Of a stretch of 40,049 bases of DNA, positions 15,078-25,070 are shown piece by piece. Every line of letters starts with the position of its first letter. The stretch's first letter is position 1. The notes under the pieces are model-generated. The model ran no database searches. It saw only the letters and a list, made by a program, of their open reading frames with translations, and was not told where the DNA came from. This DNA is from Maribacter sp. 4G9 (GTDB lineage Bacteria; Bacteroidota; Bacteroidia; Flavobacteriales; Flavobacteriaceae): assembly GCF_002742265.1 (NCBI RefSeq), contig NZ_MDGL01000022.1:1-40049 (forward strand). Reading direction: 5' to 3'. The position numbers were made by a program, and so were the translations under genes.

Positions 15078-17451
15078 TTTTCTATCGAATAACGGGGATA
15101 CTGTCTTTGCATATACTTTGGTTCTGCCCGAGATTTTTACCCTTGGGAAAGAGGACTATATCGCTATGCACGATTTTTGGTTCAGGGCATTACGTCAATT
15201 GCCGGTTTTCAGCTATGTACACAAACAGGATATTTTTATCAAACAATTATATGACGGGGAGAATCTGCCCGATAACACTTTCATACAAAAGGCGACCAAA
15301 AGACATTTTTCGGGGAGGGAATATTTTCTGCATTTTCCATTACTTTTTATCGGGAACAGGGGCAAGAGCTTCCTAAAGAACCCATCGCTTTTCAATCCCT
15401 TTGCCACATTGGTAAAAAAGGACAAATTATTAGCTGAGTTCGAGAGGGACGATACTTTCAAATCCGAGGTGTCCAAATGTATTGATTTCCTCAATAATTC
15501 AAAGTATATAAAAGCGGTACCGCTTACGCCCGATGATCTGTATCTGTTACAGGAAAATTACTTCAACGGGTTTCATAGCAACACCTATTATGATTCAGAC
15601 CTCGAGGACACCAGCAACGGAAAAAATTGTATTTCGGTAGGCAATAAAAGGATTGGCGCCTTCTCCATCAACAAGATAAAGCAGTTTCCCGAGCATATAG
15701 ATATTTACAAAAGGGACAACGATTACAGTTCCAAAAAATTCGAGTTTTTTAAGGGTTTGGGCGATGATTTCGGTTTTAGGATCCCACACGACCATATCTA
15801 TAACCAAATCATCTATCTGGACAATCACCACAGTAAAAAGGAGGCTCTAAAAGAGCAGGGCAGAAGATTAAAGGGTGCGGAGGGCTTTGATACCGAGAAC
15901 AAGGATGCGGGGGAGGATGTAAAAAAATACTTGTCGGAACTCAATAGGGACGAACAAAAAATATTGGTCCAGGGGCATACCAACATTATTTATTACGCAT
16001 CGAGCGACAAAGAATTCGATAGTTGTACCAACTATATCGAAACCCTTTTCAAACTTCACGATTTTAGGCCCCAATATCCAAAAAAAGAGGTATTAAAAGA
16101 GCTTTATATCAATTCTTTCGGGGGTTTTTCAGGTAGTATCAGCAAGAACCGGATGTACGATACGGAACTGCAAATATGCACGGCACTTTTCTTGAACGTT
16201 ACTTCCTACCGCAATGATGACGAGGGCATCGTTTTTTCGGATAGGTTATATAACATCCCCGTGATCAGGGATGTTAGGGATGAACTCAAAAGACGTATCA
16301 AGGCGTGGAATTTTTCAATATACGCCCCAACGGGCGAAGGAAAGTCCGTTTTGGCCCAACACATTTTCAGACAGTTCAACGAGTTCGGCTATAAGAGCGT
16401 AATTTTTGATATTGGGGGCAGTTTCAAAAAATTGGCATTGCTCTTACCGAAAGAAACGACCTTGTTCTTTTCATTTGAACCGGGAAAGCCCTTACCGTTG
16501 AACTCTTTTAATGTTGCGGACCCCCTAGGCATCGATACGTTAAAACTCAAAAGTCTGGCGGAATTTGTCTTTAAATTGTGGCAGCCCGAAAACGATATTG
16601 AACCGGATGTTGAAACGGCCCTGATCAAGATTCTAAAAACCTATTACGAGAATGTTTCAAAGGGCTTTTCATTCCCGAGTTTTTACGAATTCGTAAGGTC
16701 CAATAAGGATAAATTGCTTGCGCATTTAGGAATCGAAACACGTTTTTTCGATGCGGATAAATTTTTGTTCTCATGTTCCAGGTTTGTAAAGGACGGGGCG
16801 TATGCCTATCTGTTCAACGACATAGAGGACAGCAGCCACTTGATCGACGAAAAGGATTATATCGTTTTCGAGTTCGACAAGGCACAGGACGACCCGACCG
16901 CCCTGTCCATATTGATGTTGATAGGGAGCGAGGCGGTCAAAAAATTGATTTGGGAGGATAAGGCCACACCTGGCATTATCTTTTTTGACGAGCTTGCCAA
17001 ATTCATTAAATACAAGGTTATCCGTGATACCGTTGTGTTCTTCTACCAAGCAATACGTAAACAGAACGCATCGGTAGGTTCGGCCCTACAAAGCCCTTCC
17101 CAATTGCCCATTGGGGAAGATACAAGCGCAATGATAGACAATACACAGGTCTTGTACATCCTATACAACGAAAAGGGCTATGCGCCACTTGTAGAGCGTT
17201 ATTCCCTATCCGAACATCAACACACATTATTAAAATCCCTAACGTCCATCAATGATATGGACACCGATAAAAAGTTCGTTGAATTTGCCCTGATCATAGG
17301 GCGTGATATTTGGATCTTGCGTATAGAACTACCCAAAGAGGCATTAAAATTATACCAGACCGATGGAAAGGAATATGAAGAAATAATGCAGCTCTATGAA
17401 GAAAAAAGAGATATGGAAAAAGCAATATTAGAACACATAGAAACACATTGA
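15022..17451 (+). CDS. traG: TraG conjugation ATPase (VirB4-like)
   Basis: The 809-residue protein is the large cytoplasmic ATPase of the transfer channel. Walker A is APTGEGKSVLA near 434-444, Walker B is GIIFFDELAKF near 650, and a following RKQNASVGSALQSPSQLP segment is typical of VirB4-like proteins. The N-terminal 400 residues form the substrate or membrane contact domain. It energises channel assembly. The length matches Bacteroidetes TraG. It ends 3 bases before the next gene. Confidence 0.92.
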   Translation: MKTIQLSTNPPILSTENNSFLSNNGDTVFAYTLVLPEIFTLGKEDYIAMHDFWFRALRQLPVFSYVHKQDIFIKQLYDGENLPDNTFIQKATKRHFSGREYFLHFPLLFIGNRGKSFLKNPSLFNPFATLVKKDKLLAEFERDDTFKSEVSKCIDFLNNSKYIKAVPLTPDDLYLLQENYFNGFHSNTYYDSDLEDTSNGKNCISVGNKRIGAFSINKIKQFPEHIDIYKRDNDYSSKKFEFFKGLGDDFGFRIPHDHIYNQIIYLDNHHSKKEALKEQGRRLKGAEGFDTENKDAGEDVKKYLSELNRDEQKILVQGHTNIIYYASSDKEFDSCTNYIETLFKLHDFRPQYPKKEVLKELYINSFGGFSGSISKNRMYDTELQICTALFLNVTSYRNDDEGIVFSDRLYNIPVIRDVRDELKRRIKAWNFSIYAPTGEGKSVLAQHIFRQFNEFGYKSVIFDIGGSFKKLALLLPKETTLFFSFEPGKPLPLNSFNVADPLGIDTLKLKSLAEFVFKLWQPENDIEPDVETALIKILKTYYENVSKGFSFPSFYEFVRSNKDKLLAHLGIETRFFDADKFLFSCSRFVKDGAYAYLFNDIEDSSHLIDEKDYIVFEFDKAQDDPTALSILMLIGSEAVKKLIWEDKATPGIIFFDELAKFIKYKVIRDTVVFFYQAIRKQNASVGSALQSPSQLPIGEDTSAMIDNTQVLYILYNEKGYAPLVERYSLSEHQHTLLKSLTSINDMDTDKKFVEFALIIGRDIWILRIELPKEALKLYQTDGKEYEEIMQLYEEKRDMEKAILEHIETH

Positions 17452-17454
17452 ACC

Positions 17455-18018
17455 ATGAAAAATTTAGTCAGCATTATTTTAATTCTATGGGTTGTTTCAA
17501 CCCGCGCACAAATCCCAACCGTCGTCAACGATCCACAAGCGAACTCGTCGCTGGTAACTCGGATTTCCCAAGGTGCCGCGCAGGTAAAGAACGGAATCAC
17601 ACAAATTAAGCTTTTGAAGGATGCCAAGGAAATTGTCAGCAAAGTGAACACCGTTCTAAGGGATGTCAACGAGATCGAGGAAATCTATACCATTCAAACC
17701 AAAATACTCAATAATTCGACCCGAAGTGTAAAGAAAATAAGGGACACCAAGCTTTTCACGACCAAGGAGCTTAACAATATCAACAAAAGCTACAACCTTG
17801 TCCTGGACAACGCAATCAAGTCATTGGATGCATTGGACAAGCTTTTGACAAACAACCTATTCAAAATGGACGATGCGGAGCGTTTGAAATTCATAAAGGA
17901 ATTGAAGCGGGAATTACAGCAAAGCTATGTTGCTACCCAAGTATTGTATACCAAGTATATAAACATGGCGGAACAAAGGGCAAGAAAACAAATTTTCGCC
18001 AAAACAAGTAATTTATGA
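17455..18018 (+). CDS. traI: TraI-like conjugation protein, VirB5-like secreted coiled coil
   Basis: The 187-residue protein has a signal peptide ending near STRAQ. The rest is almost wholly helical with coiled-coil character (ILNNSTRSVKKIRDTKL, MDDAERLKFIKELKRELQQ). This matches TraI/DUF4141-type periplasmic proteins, which sit between TraG and TraJ in Bacteroidetes elements. The start is supported by the signal peptide. The stop overlaps the traJ start by 4 bases. Confidence 0.75.
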   Translation: MKNLVSIILILWVVSTRAQIPTVVNDPQANSSLVTRISQGAAQVKNGITQIKLLKDAKEIVSKVNTVLRDVNEIEEIYTIQTKILNNSTRSVKKIRDTKLFTTKELNNINKSYNLVLDNAIKSLDALDKLLTNNLFKMDDAERLKFIKELKRELQQSYVATQVLYTKYINMAEQRARKQIFAKTSNL

Positions 18019-18827
18019 TCGACCTTAGTTACGATTTTATAGAGAATATATTTTCGGGGATTTTTTCCAATGAAGCCGCTTATTGGTGGAGTGCCAGTTA
18101 TAAACTGTTGGCCATCAGTTTTTTTCTGCTCACGTTTTATTCCAACGTGCTTTCGACCAGGCTCGATTGGGGAGAGGCAACACTACCCTTTGATAAAAGC
18201 AAATTTATCAATGCCATCATAGTTATTCTATTATTGGCCTCATACGATAGAATATTGATATTGTTGGATGCCATATTATCCCCCCTGGACAGTTGGGTCA
18301 ACACCTATGATTCCTTTGACCACGAACTTTTTAATGAAGAAGTAGAGGATGCCGAAGAAGATCTGGGAGCGATGGCATACCTGAAAAAAGCTGCCGTTTT
18401 GGTTATGGAAACATTGGAAAACCCCTTTTCCATAATGGTCAAATTGGCCTATGTTGTCTTTTGGTTTTTGGACAATCTGATTTATGGGATTTTCCTAGTT
18501 GAAAGGTTCTTCTTTTTAACGGTGCTGAAAATTTTGGGACCCATTGCATTTTCGTTGAGTGTGTTTGAAAAATTCAGGGATATTCTTTACAAATGGTTTA
18601 AACTTTATGTAGCTGCGTACCTTCTGATATTGCCTTTCTTTTTAGTTATTTATATCACGAACGAAATATATAGGGAACTTAATTTGAAAGCCGAAGCCAT
18701 GCCCCTTATTGACATACTGCCAAATATTAAATATTCGGTCTATGCCACTATTATCGGGGTTTCATTTTTCATAAAATTAAGACTGTTCAAAAAATCATCG
18801 GAGTACGTATATAAACTGTTTGCCTAA
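18015..18827 (+). CDS. traJ: TraJ conjugation inner-membrane protein (VirB6-like)
   Basis: The 270-residue polytopic membrane protein has roughly six hydrophobic segments: about 28-45, 65-90, 145-165, 170-190, 200-220 and 240-258. A charged acidic loop lies near 110-125. TraJ proteins form part of the inner-membrane channel, as VirB6 does. The gene is in the expected order between traI and traK. Its final A of TAA is shared with the traK ATG. Confidence 0.85.
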   Translation: MIDLSYDFIENIFSGIFSNEAAYWWSASYKLLAISFFLLTFYSNVLSTRLDWGEATLPFDKSKFINAIIVILLLASYDRILILLDAILSPLDSWVNTYDSFDHELFNEEVEDAEEDLGAMAYLKKAAVLVMETLENPFSIMVKLAYVVFWFLDNLIYGIFLVERFFFLTVLKILGPIAFSLSVFEKFRDILYKWFKLYVAAYLLILPFFLVIYITNEIYRELNLKAEAMPLIDILPNIKYSVYATIIGVSFFIKLRLFKKSSEYVYKLFA

Positions 18828-19432
18828 TGGAAAAGACCAAAAGAGAAATATATAGATCCTTGGCCAAGAATAACGCCACCTCAAGAGCATCGATAATAGG
18901 CCTTGTGCTGGTATCGTTTGCAGCAATGCTAATTGTTTATCTAATGCATATAAACCATGATAGATATGTTTATGGGCTATCAAAGGACAAAAGCCTATTG
19001 CCTTTGGAATTGATTGAAAAAGAGGACCTGGAAGATGTGTACGAAAAAGGCCATATAAGCCACTTCATCAGCCTTTTTTATACGGTCAATCAGTTCAATT
19101 ATAAAGAGCAGATAGAAAAATCGTTTTGGCTAATCGATGATAGTGGTAAACGGCTTTATGAGGACTATACAAAAAGGGGGCATTACAACAATCTCATCCA
19201 GTCCTCGTCCGACCAGTACGTAAAGGAAATCAACATTGTTACCAACGATGAAAACAATTTCAAGGCAGCCATTTTGGTCGCTATCAACAAACCGAACCAA
19301 AAGGATGCCAGGCTTTATAAAATAATCGTCGAGGGCTCTTTTGAAAAGACAGCGGCCGATTATCCCAAAAACCCATACGGATATATGATTTATAATTTCA
19401 GGGAAACGCAGTACAGCGAAATTACGGAGTAA
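18827..19432 (+). CDS. traK: TraK conjugation protein (VirB8-like)
   Basis: The 201-residue protein has one N-terminal membrane anchor (about 22-42) and a periplasmic domain, the layout of VirB8-like TraK. The segment GHISHFISLFYTVNQFNYKEQIEKSFWLIDDSGKRLYE is characteristic. It would nucleate the channel across the inner membrane. It is joined to traJ by a one-base overlap and followed 2 bases later by traM. Confidence 0.88.
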   Translation: MEKTKREIYRSLAKNNATSRASIIGLVLVSFAAMLIVYLMHINHDRYVYGLSKDKSLLPLELIEKEDLEDVYEKGHISHFISLFYTVNQFNYKEQIEKSFWLIDDSGKRLYEDYTKRGHYNNLIQSSSDQYVKEINIVTNDENNFKAAILVAINKPNQKDARLYKIIVEGSFEKTAADYPKNPYGYMIYNFRETQYSEITE

Positions 19433-19433
19433 A

Positions 19434-20438
19434 ATGGAAAGATTAATTGAAAGAATAAAGGAATTGGAAGCCCCACAAATAGTGATTTATTCGCTATGCG
19501 CGATTGCCTTCACAATCTTGTGCTATGGCATATTTAGCGGGGGGGACGATATAGAAAAAGTCAATACAACCAATACTTTAGAGCTTCCCGAGGACGGTCG
19601 CCCGGTTACCAACTACGAAAGTAAAATGGAGGCTTACGGCGTTAAGGAAGAAAGGGACAACGGGATCGATCTGGATTTTGACAGCGATTTCTTTTCAAAA
19701 GACAGCACGGGGATTTCCGAAACCGAACAAGCTTATAGGGATAAGCTGAATAGTCAAATCGCGGAAATCGAATCCAAGAACGATTCCGGTATTTATGACG
19801 AAGAAGATAGTAGGATCATCAAGGATCTACAGAATGAAATCGCAAACGAAAAACCTAGAAAAAACCCTGTTGCCAAATCTAATAATTATCCCGACACTCC
19901 AAAATTGAGCTATGAGGAAAAATTACAGAAAGCCAGGGAAGCACGTTTGGGCAACCAAAAAGTAAGCGAAACACCAACGATCCAAAAAATAGAAACAAGG
20001 GCCGCAATATTTCGTGACCAATTCAGGTTGCCAGGGGAACTGGTCGAAATGGTATTGACCAAAAGTTTTAGACATGGGGGAAAAACCTTTGAAAAAGGTA
20101 CGCCTATATATGCCGATCTGAACATCAATAAATCAAGAGTTTTATTCGAGATCACCAATATAGCGCACGTACCCTTAAAAGTGGAAGTACGTGATATTAG
20201 GGATGGAAGGATAGGCATGTATTCCACAAGAGCGGGGGAACTATGGAAAAGATACGAGGCAGAGGCGATAAATCGCACGGCCCAATCCGTAGGGGATGAA
20301 ATCACTACCAATAGAATACTTTCCAGTTCGATAGATGCTATTTCTGGTTTTTTCCAAAAGAAAAGGCTAAAGGAAAATGAAAAAATATTGCTCCTGAATG
20401 ACCAGGAACTAATCGTTTATATAATTGAAGAACTATGA
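19434..20438 (+). CDS. traM: TraM conjugation protein (VirB10-like)
   Basis: The 334-residue protein has a membrane segment at about 18-36, a long charged and disordered stretch (about 50-190), and a C-terminal beta-rich domain (AIFRDQFRLPGELVEMVLTK, then FEKGTPIYADLNINKSRVLFEI). This fits TraM, the VirB10-like protein that spans the periplasm. It overlaps traN by 4 bases. Confidence 0.88.
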   Translation: MERLIERIKELEAPQIVIYSLCAIAFTILCYGIFSGGDDIEKVNTTNTLELPEDGRPVTNYESKMEAYGVKEERDNGIDLDFDSDFFSKDSTGISETEQAYRDKLNSQIAEIESKNDSGIYDEEDSRIIKDLQNEIANEKPRKNPVAKSNNYPDTPKLSYEEKLQKAREARLGNQKVSETPTIQKIETRAAIFRDQFRLPGELVEMVLTKSFRHGGKTFEKGTPIYADLNINKSRVLFEITNIAHVPLKVEVRDIRDGRIGMYSTRAGELWKRYEAEAINRTAQSVGDEITTNRILSSSIDAISGFFQKKRLKENEKILLLNDQELIVYIIEEL

Positions 20439-21367
20439 TGAAAAATTTAATTTTTATACTACTAATATTCCCCCTATTTCTTTTCGCCCAAAAAGAGATA
20501 GAGGTATCGGAAGGCTATACAACAATATTGATTTTCCCTTCGGAAATAGAGGAACCCATTTTGGGCAACGAACAAGAGTACTTTATCAAAGAACCTAAAA
20601 ATAGCAGTGCGATCGGTAAAAGAATCATCCGACTTGGGTATTTAAAGGTGGATAAAGTCGAAAAGAACACCAACCTGACCGTTTTTACAAAAGACGGCAA
20701 CAGCTATGAGTTTTTACTCAAATACGCGAGTATCCCGAACAAACTAAACCATCATATCGCTCTAAGTGAAAGTGCCGCCAATCTGCTGAATAACCCTAAA
20801 TCCGAAAGAAAAAAAGAGGGCAAAGAAATAGTTAAGGTCAAGGATTCGTATTACTCGGAAGGTATAGTTACATCTGAAGGGAAAGAGGCAAAAGGACCCA
20901 AACAAGATTTGGAAAAGCTTTATGTAAGCGACAAGATCGCATATATAAACCAAAGGTGCGCACCTGTCAACAATATGCCCAAGAAAATATTCAAGACGTT
21001 CAATAAGTCCGGGAACATCAAGTTGACCTTAAAACAAATCAGTTATGCCAAGGACGAGCTTTATTTTCATTTATTGCTCGAAAACGACGGAGGGCAGACC
21101 TTTGATGTTGATTTCATAAATACTCGTCTTGCCAGGGGGTATAAAGGCGTAAGCACCGACCAGAGCATCCCATTGACCCCTATTCTCGTATATGAAAGAC
21201 CCACAAGGGTAAAGGGAAATACGGGAGCGGATTTCATTATGGTTTTCAAAAAGTTTTCAATCAATGATAAAAAAGAATTTCAAATCGATTTGGCCGAAAA
21301 GAACGGCGAAAGAGATTTGTTGTTAAGTATCAATAATAAATTAGTCAATAATCCCGTAAAACTTTAA
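20435..21367 (+). CDS. traN: TraN conjugation protein (VirB9-like, DUF4138-type)
   Basis: The 310-residue protein has a signal peptide (MMKNLIFILLIFPLFLFA). The N-terminal domain contains GYTTILIFPSEIEEPILGN, the usual start of Bacteroidetes TraN. The C-terminal domain (KLTLKQISYAKDELYFHLLL) is a beta-sandwich. TraN forms the outer-membrane collar with TraM. The gene lies 2 bases before traO. Confidence 0.9.
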   Translation: MMKNLIFILLIFPLFLFAQKEIEVSEGYTTILIFPSEIEEPILGNEQEYFIKEPKNSSAIGKRIIRLGYLKVDKVEKNTNLTVFTKDGNSYEFLLKYASIPNKLNHHIALSESAANLLNNPKSERKKEGKEIVKVKDSYYSEGIVTSEGKEAKGPKQDLEKLYVSDKIAYINQRCAPVNNMPKKIFKTFNKSGNIKLTLKQISYAKDELYFHLLLENDGGQTFDVDFINTRLARGYKGVSTDQSIPLTPILVYERPTRVKGNTGADFIMVFKKFSINDKKEFQIDLAEKNGERDLLLSINNKLVNNPVKL

Positions 21368-21369
21368 AA

Positions 21370-21897
21370 ATGAAGAAAATTGTTTGCATTTTAATGCTCT
21401 CCGTCCAAGCCCTTTGTTTTTCCCAAGAATCCAGTCTGGGAATTTCAGGAGGGTACACAACCAACGGTTTCGGTGTCCAAGCAGGATATTATAATACCCT
21501 AACGGACACCGGGGAACTACAGATTACATTGTTCGCTTCGGTAGCCGAAGAAAAAACACCGTTTGTTGACATTCCCTATAACGACATCAGTCTCAATGTA
21601 GGTTACTTTTATAAGTTAGTTCAAGACAGATACAACAGGTTCCATCTTGCCCTTGGGGGAGGCGGTCTGGTGGGTTATGAAGTCCTTAACGGAGGAAACA
21701 ACGAATTGGACAATGGCGCCCTAGTAGATGGAGAAAGCAAACTTATCTATGGTGGCTTTGTTGGTGGGGAATTGGTTTATTTCATTTCCGACACATTCGC
21801 CTTGATGGGGGTTGCCAACGAATTTTATCATCTTAACAGCGATATTGGAAACCTATCATTTTATGGAGGTTTAGGAGTCAAATACACATTATTTTAA
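21370..21897 (+). CDS. traO: TraO-like outer-membrane beta-barrel protein
   Basis: The 175-residue protein has a signal peptide ending near CFSQE. Alternating beta-strands rich in Gly and aromatic residues follow (GISGGYTTNGFGVQAGYY), and it ends in an aromatic terminal strand (GGLGVKYTLF). This is the signature of a small eight-stranded outer-membrane barrel. Such TraO proteins follow TraN in Bacteroidetes elements. It probably stabilises the outer-membrane part of the channel. Confidence 0.82.
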   Translation: MKKIVCILMLSVQALCFSQESSLGISGGYTTNGFGVQAGYYNTLTDTGELQITLFASVAEEKTPFVDIPYNDISLNVGYFYKLVQDRYNRFHLALGGGGLVGYEVLNGGNNELDNGALVDGESKLIYGGFVGGELVYFISDTFALMGVANEFYHLNSDIGNLSFYGGLGVKYTLF

Positions 21898-21911
21898 AAC
21901 CCCACTACGAT

Positions 21912-24314
21912 ATGAAAAATTCAATTAAATATATTGCCGCCTTGGCCGTTGCGCTATTGGTAATATGGGCTTGCGATAAAGAGGTAAATATTATATCCAG
22001 TTTTGACTTTACCCTGGAAGAAAGCCACGAAGAAGAAAGCACTATTAACTTTGCTCAAAGAACCACTTTGACGGTAGTACCTGAAAAAGTGGTAAACTCG
22101 GCCGTCTACTCCCTTAAATACGAGGTGTTAGACGGAGAGGGTGTTTATTTAGATGCCAATGGTAATGAATTGCCAAATGATGAATTTATACAGTTTGATT
22201 CCTTGCGCAAGGAGTTATTTTATAAAGGCGGCGCGGTCAATCAAGATAACGTGCGGATTACCGTTAGGGACGGGGAAGGAAAGGAGAAAACCATCGAGAT
22301 TCTTTACAATGTTAAGCATAATGAATATACACTCGAGGCGACCACACCAATCAATCAGGTTAATGTTAACGAAAGCAGGTCATTTTCCGTTAGCATTTTC
22401 AATACCGGAAAAGATAAATCGGTTACGCATGAAAGGGCTTTTTTCCTTATTCAAGGAAGTGGCGAAATAACAAATGCAGACGAAAGCCAAGAAATCGAAA
22501 AAGAAAAGTACGAACCGATTATTGATGGTACCTACGGTTTCAATATTCAACTTTTGGAACCAGGGGAATCAAAGTTGGTTGTCGCTACAAGGGATAGCAA
22601 CGGACAAGTTAAAAACGATACACTGACCTACAATGTAAACGTTGTTGATTTTGCCTTTACTGCAGACCCCGCCAAAAATTCTGCCTTTGTTGGAGAGGAT
22701 GTAAACGTCAATTTTACCTTAAACGAAAATCAGGGAAGCGGTGGCCAATATCAAATGCGATATGTGATAGAGGAAGGGAACATAACCATGACTTCTGGTG
22801 GTAGTCCAGTCCAGGCAGGCACTTTGACAAATGTTTCTCTAGGCAATTTTTCTTGGACAGCTTCGATAGAAACCCAACAACTCGTTAGACTTAAGTTTTT
22901 CGTTCGTAACGAATCAGGGGTTGAAAAAGAAGGAGAGGTTACAATAAATGTAAATAGTGGTTCATTTGAATTTGACCCAGTTCCTGTTACCACATCTACA
23001 TTTATAAACAATAAAGTTACCTTTAATTCAAGTATAACTCAAATTGGACCCGCAGCACCACCATATAATTTAACTTTTAGTTCTACTGGAAATGGAACGG
23101 TCGAATATAACGGAACTACATACGCAGCCGGTCAAATAATTCCAAATTTAACAGTCCTAGCTTTTTCGTTTGATTATACTGGCACGTCCGTAGGGCAGCA
23201 CGATATAGTTTTCACGTTAAAAAATGCCAATGGGATAACCGTAATAGTTCAAAGAGAGCTGACCTTTAGTGCGGGTACTTTTGATTTTAATCCAATAACA
23301 TCACAGAGCACAGCAAATCTAAATGAATCGATAACCATTAATTCGACTATTACTGAAACAGGTGGAGGGCAATCCCCTTATAGCCTTACATTTAGCTCTA
23401 CGGGTACAGGAACTATGGAATACAACGGCAGTACGTATTCAGCAGGGCAGACCATACCCAACATTACAAGCCTTGCCTTTTCTATGGATTATACGGGTTC
23501 GACCTCTGGTCAACATCAAATTTCATTAACCCTGACAAATTCAAATGGTTTGCCCGTAAGCAAAACGGTAACGATTACCTACAATGTGACAACATTTGAT
23601 TTTTCGGCAGCGACGACATTAACTAGCATTAAAGCGAACAACCCCGCTACACAGAATTTTAATTTGACCCAAACGGGCACGGAACCATTAACCTATACGC
23701 TTTCGTTCACATCTACGGGAACAGGAACTTTAGCCTATAACGGTGTAACCTATAATCAGGGCCAGATAATAGCGGGCATTGTCCCCGGTTCTTTTTCGGG
23801 CGAATATACTGGCACGTCCGTAGGTGGCCACGCTATAAAATATAGGCTTACCGCTTCTAATGGAGATTTCATTGAAAAGACCGTAAATATAGATGTTGAA
23901 GTAGACCCCTTTTTGACGGTTAATACTTGGAGCCTTCCAGATACATATCTGTATGGGAATAGGACATTCAGGGATCTAGATGTTGGATTTTCTAATAATT
24001 TTATTGAAACCAATCCAGAACTTACGGGGGATTTAAAAATGAAGTGGGAGCAAACCGGAAGCGGTGGGCAAATTGATGCTATAAACCTAAACTATCTTAT
24101 CATTAATTCCATAGGCACACCCTCATCCGTTAATGCAACACCGGAAGACACGTTTGTTAATATACCCAACAATCAAGATTTCACAATTCTTTTTAATTAT
24201 GCCAGGATTGGAGCAGGTGTAGGCGCGGGTAACTTTGACCAATTTTTATTCACCATTACAAATGGTTTTCAAACCGTAACATATCAAATACGATTTATAA
24301 CAACAGCGCCATAA
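21912..24314 (+). CDS. Large TraQ-like lipoprotein with tandem Ig-like domains
   Basis: The 800-residue protein has a lipoprotein signal ending LLVIWAC at Cys21. It is built of about six Ig-like units at roughly 32-136, 137-244, 245-352, 353-454, 455-559 and 560-664, followed by a distinct C-terminal region. The last three units are clearly alike, sharing FSSTGTGTMEYNG, then AGQ.IPN, then DYTGTS.GQH. The pattern recalls the single-domain conjugation protein TraQ, but here it is repeated several times. It lies at the TraQ position just after traO. A surface-exposed role in mating contact is inferred. The usual TraQ has about 150 residues. Confidence 0.75.
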   Translation: MKNSIKYIAALAVALLVIWACDKEVNIISSFDFTLEESHEEESTINFAQRTTLTVVPEKVVNSAVYSLKYEVLDGEGVYLDANGNELPNDEFIQFDSLRKELFYKGGAVNQDNVRITVRDGEGKEKTIEILYNVKHNEYTLEATTPINQVNVNESRSFSVSIFNTGKDKSVTHERAFFLIQGSGEITNADESQEIEKEKYEPIIDGTYGFNIQLLEPGESKLVVATRDSNGQVKNDTLTYNVNVVDFAFTADPAKNSAFVGEDVNVNFTLNENQGSGGQYQMRYVIEEGNITMTSGGSPVQAGTLTNVSLGNFSWTASIETQQLVRLKFFVRNESGVEKEGEVTINVNSGSFEFDPVPVTTSTFINNKVTFNSSITQIGPAAPPYNLTFSSTGNGTVEYNGTTYAAGQIIPNLTVLAFSFDYTGTSVGQHDIVFTLKNANGITVIVQRELTFSAGTFDFNPITSQSTANLNESITINSTITETGGGQSPYSLTFSSTGTGTMEYNGSTYSAGQTIPNITSLAFSMDYTGSTSGQHQISLTLTNSNGLPVSKTVTITYNVTTFDFSAATTLTSIKANNPATQNFNLTQTGTEPLTYTLSFTSTGTGTLAYNGVTYNQGQIIAGIVPGSFSGEYTGTSVGGHAIKYRLTASNGDFIEKTVNIDVEVDPFLTVNTWSLPDTYLYGNRTFRDLDVGFSNNFIETNPELTGDLKMKWEQTGSGGQIDAINLNYLIINSIGTPSSVNATPEDTFVNIPNNQDFTILFNYARIGAGVGAGNFDQFLFTITNGFQTVTYQIRFITTAP

Positions 24315-24358
24315 TGAATTGGTATGATTTTTGTTAAATATATATTAAACGTCTTATT

Positions 24359-24994
24359 ATGAAAAAAATATTAATATTTCTGTTTATCGTGGGCTTTTAT
24401 AGCTGCAACGACAAAGAGCCGTTACCAGTGGAAAGTTTTAATGTAGATTATAGTTTGGTGTCTAGAACCGACACAGCATTAAATTTTTCATTTGATGTTG
24501 TAGATACTGATTTTCCTTCCTATACAATTTCGTCAATTGTTCCGAATATTAGTTGTTGTCAGGGAACTTTTCTTTTGGAAAACAATGTTGATGGCAGTAT
24601 AAACGGCACAAGTTTATCAAGCTCAACCGTTTCTGGAAACAATTCATTTGATTTAACTATCGAAAATTTTGTTGATGGCATGAATTATTTGACTATTCAG
24701 GTTGATAATGGTTTTGACCTCTATTTTTATTCTTTTCAATTCTATTATGACTTGAACACGAATGAAGTAGACTATCTAAACGTAATAAGGGCAAATGAAT
24801 CAGCCCCCGATTATTTTACCGCCATATTTAAATATGATTTCTATACCAATTCAAATATTAACGTTCTTGTTGAACTAGAGCAGGGTATAAGAGAAGAACC
24901 TCTTTACAGGCTCCCGAATGGTGCCGGGGAATTTAGGTACGTAACAAGCGGTGGTGGAACCGACATACTTAAATCGACCAGGGAAAAAATATAA
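24359..24994 (+). CDS. Predicted lipoprotein, unknown function
   Basis: The 211-residue protein has a short lipoprotein signal ending FYSCNDKEP, so Cys16 is the likely lipidation site. The remainder is beta-rich with Ser, Thr and Asn, and it could be another Ig-like fold. It follows the large TraQ-like gene and ends before a strong terminator at 25035, so it is probably the last gene of the transfer operon. I do not recognise a family. Confidence 0.75.
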   Translation: MKKILIFLFIVGFYSCNDKEPLPVESFNVDYSLVSRTDTALNFSFDVVDTDFPSYTISSIVPNISCCQGTFLLENNVDGSINGTSLSSSTVSGNNSFDLTIENFVDGMNYLTIQVDNGFDLYFYSFQFYYDLNTNEVDYLNVIRANESAPDYFTAIFKYDFYTNSNINVLVELEQGIREEPLYRLPNGAGEFRYVTSGGGTDILKSTREKI

Positions 24995-25034
24995 CGGTTT
25001 ATGGACCGTTCTTAATTTACAAGATCAAAGATTA

Positions 25035-25064
25035 GCCCCTCATGAATTGAGGGGCAACTTTTTT
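25035..25064 (+). terminator. Rho-independent terminator after the transfer operon
   Basis: GCCCCTCA (25035-25042) pairs perfectly with TGAGGGGC (25048-25055) around a 5-base loop. A T-run follows at 25059-25064. It lies between the 24359 lipoprotein gene and the M23 peptidase gene. Confidence 0.88.
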
Positions 25065-25070
25065 AAAATA

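Noticed and set aside
15213..17669. Several minus-strand frames within traG and traI
   Set aside because: They are shadows of the long + strand genes, which have clear domains and gapless order.
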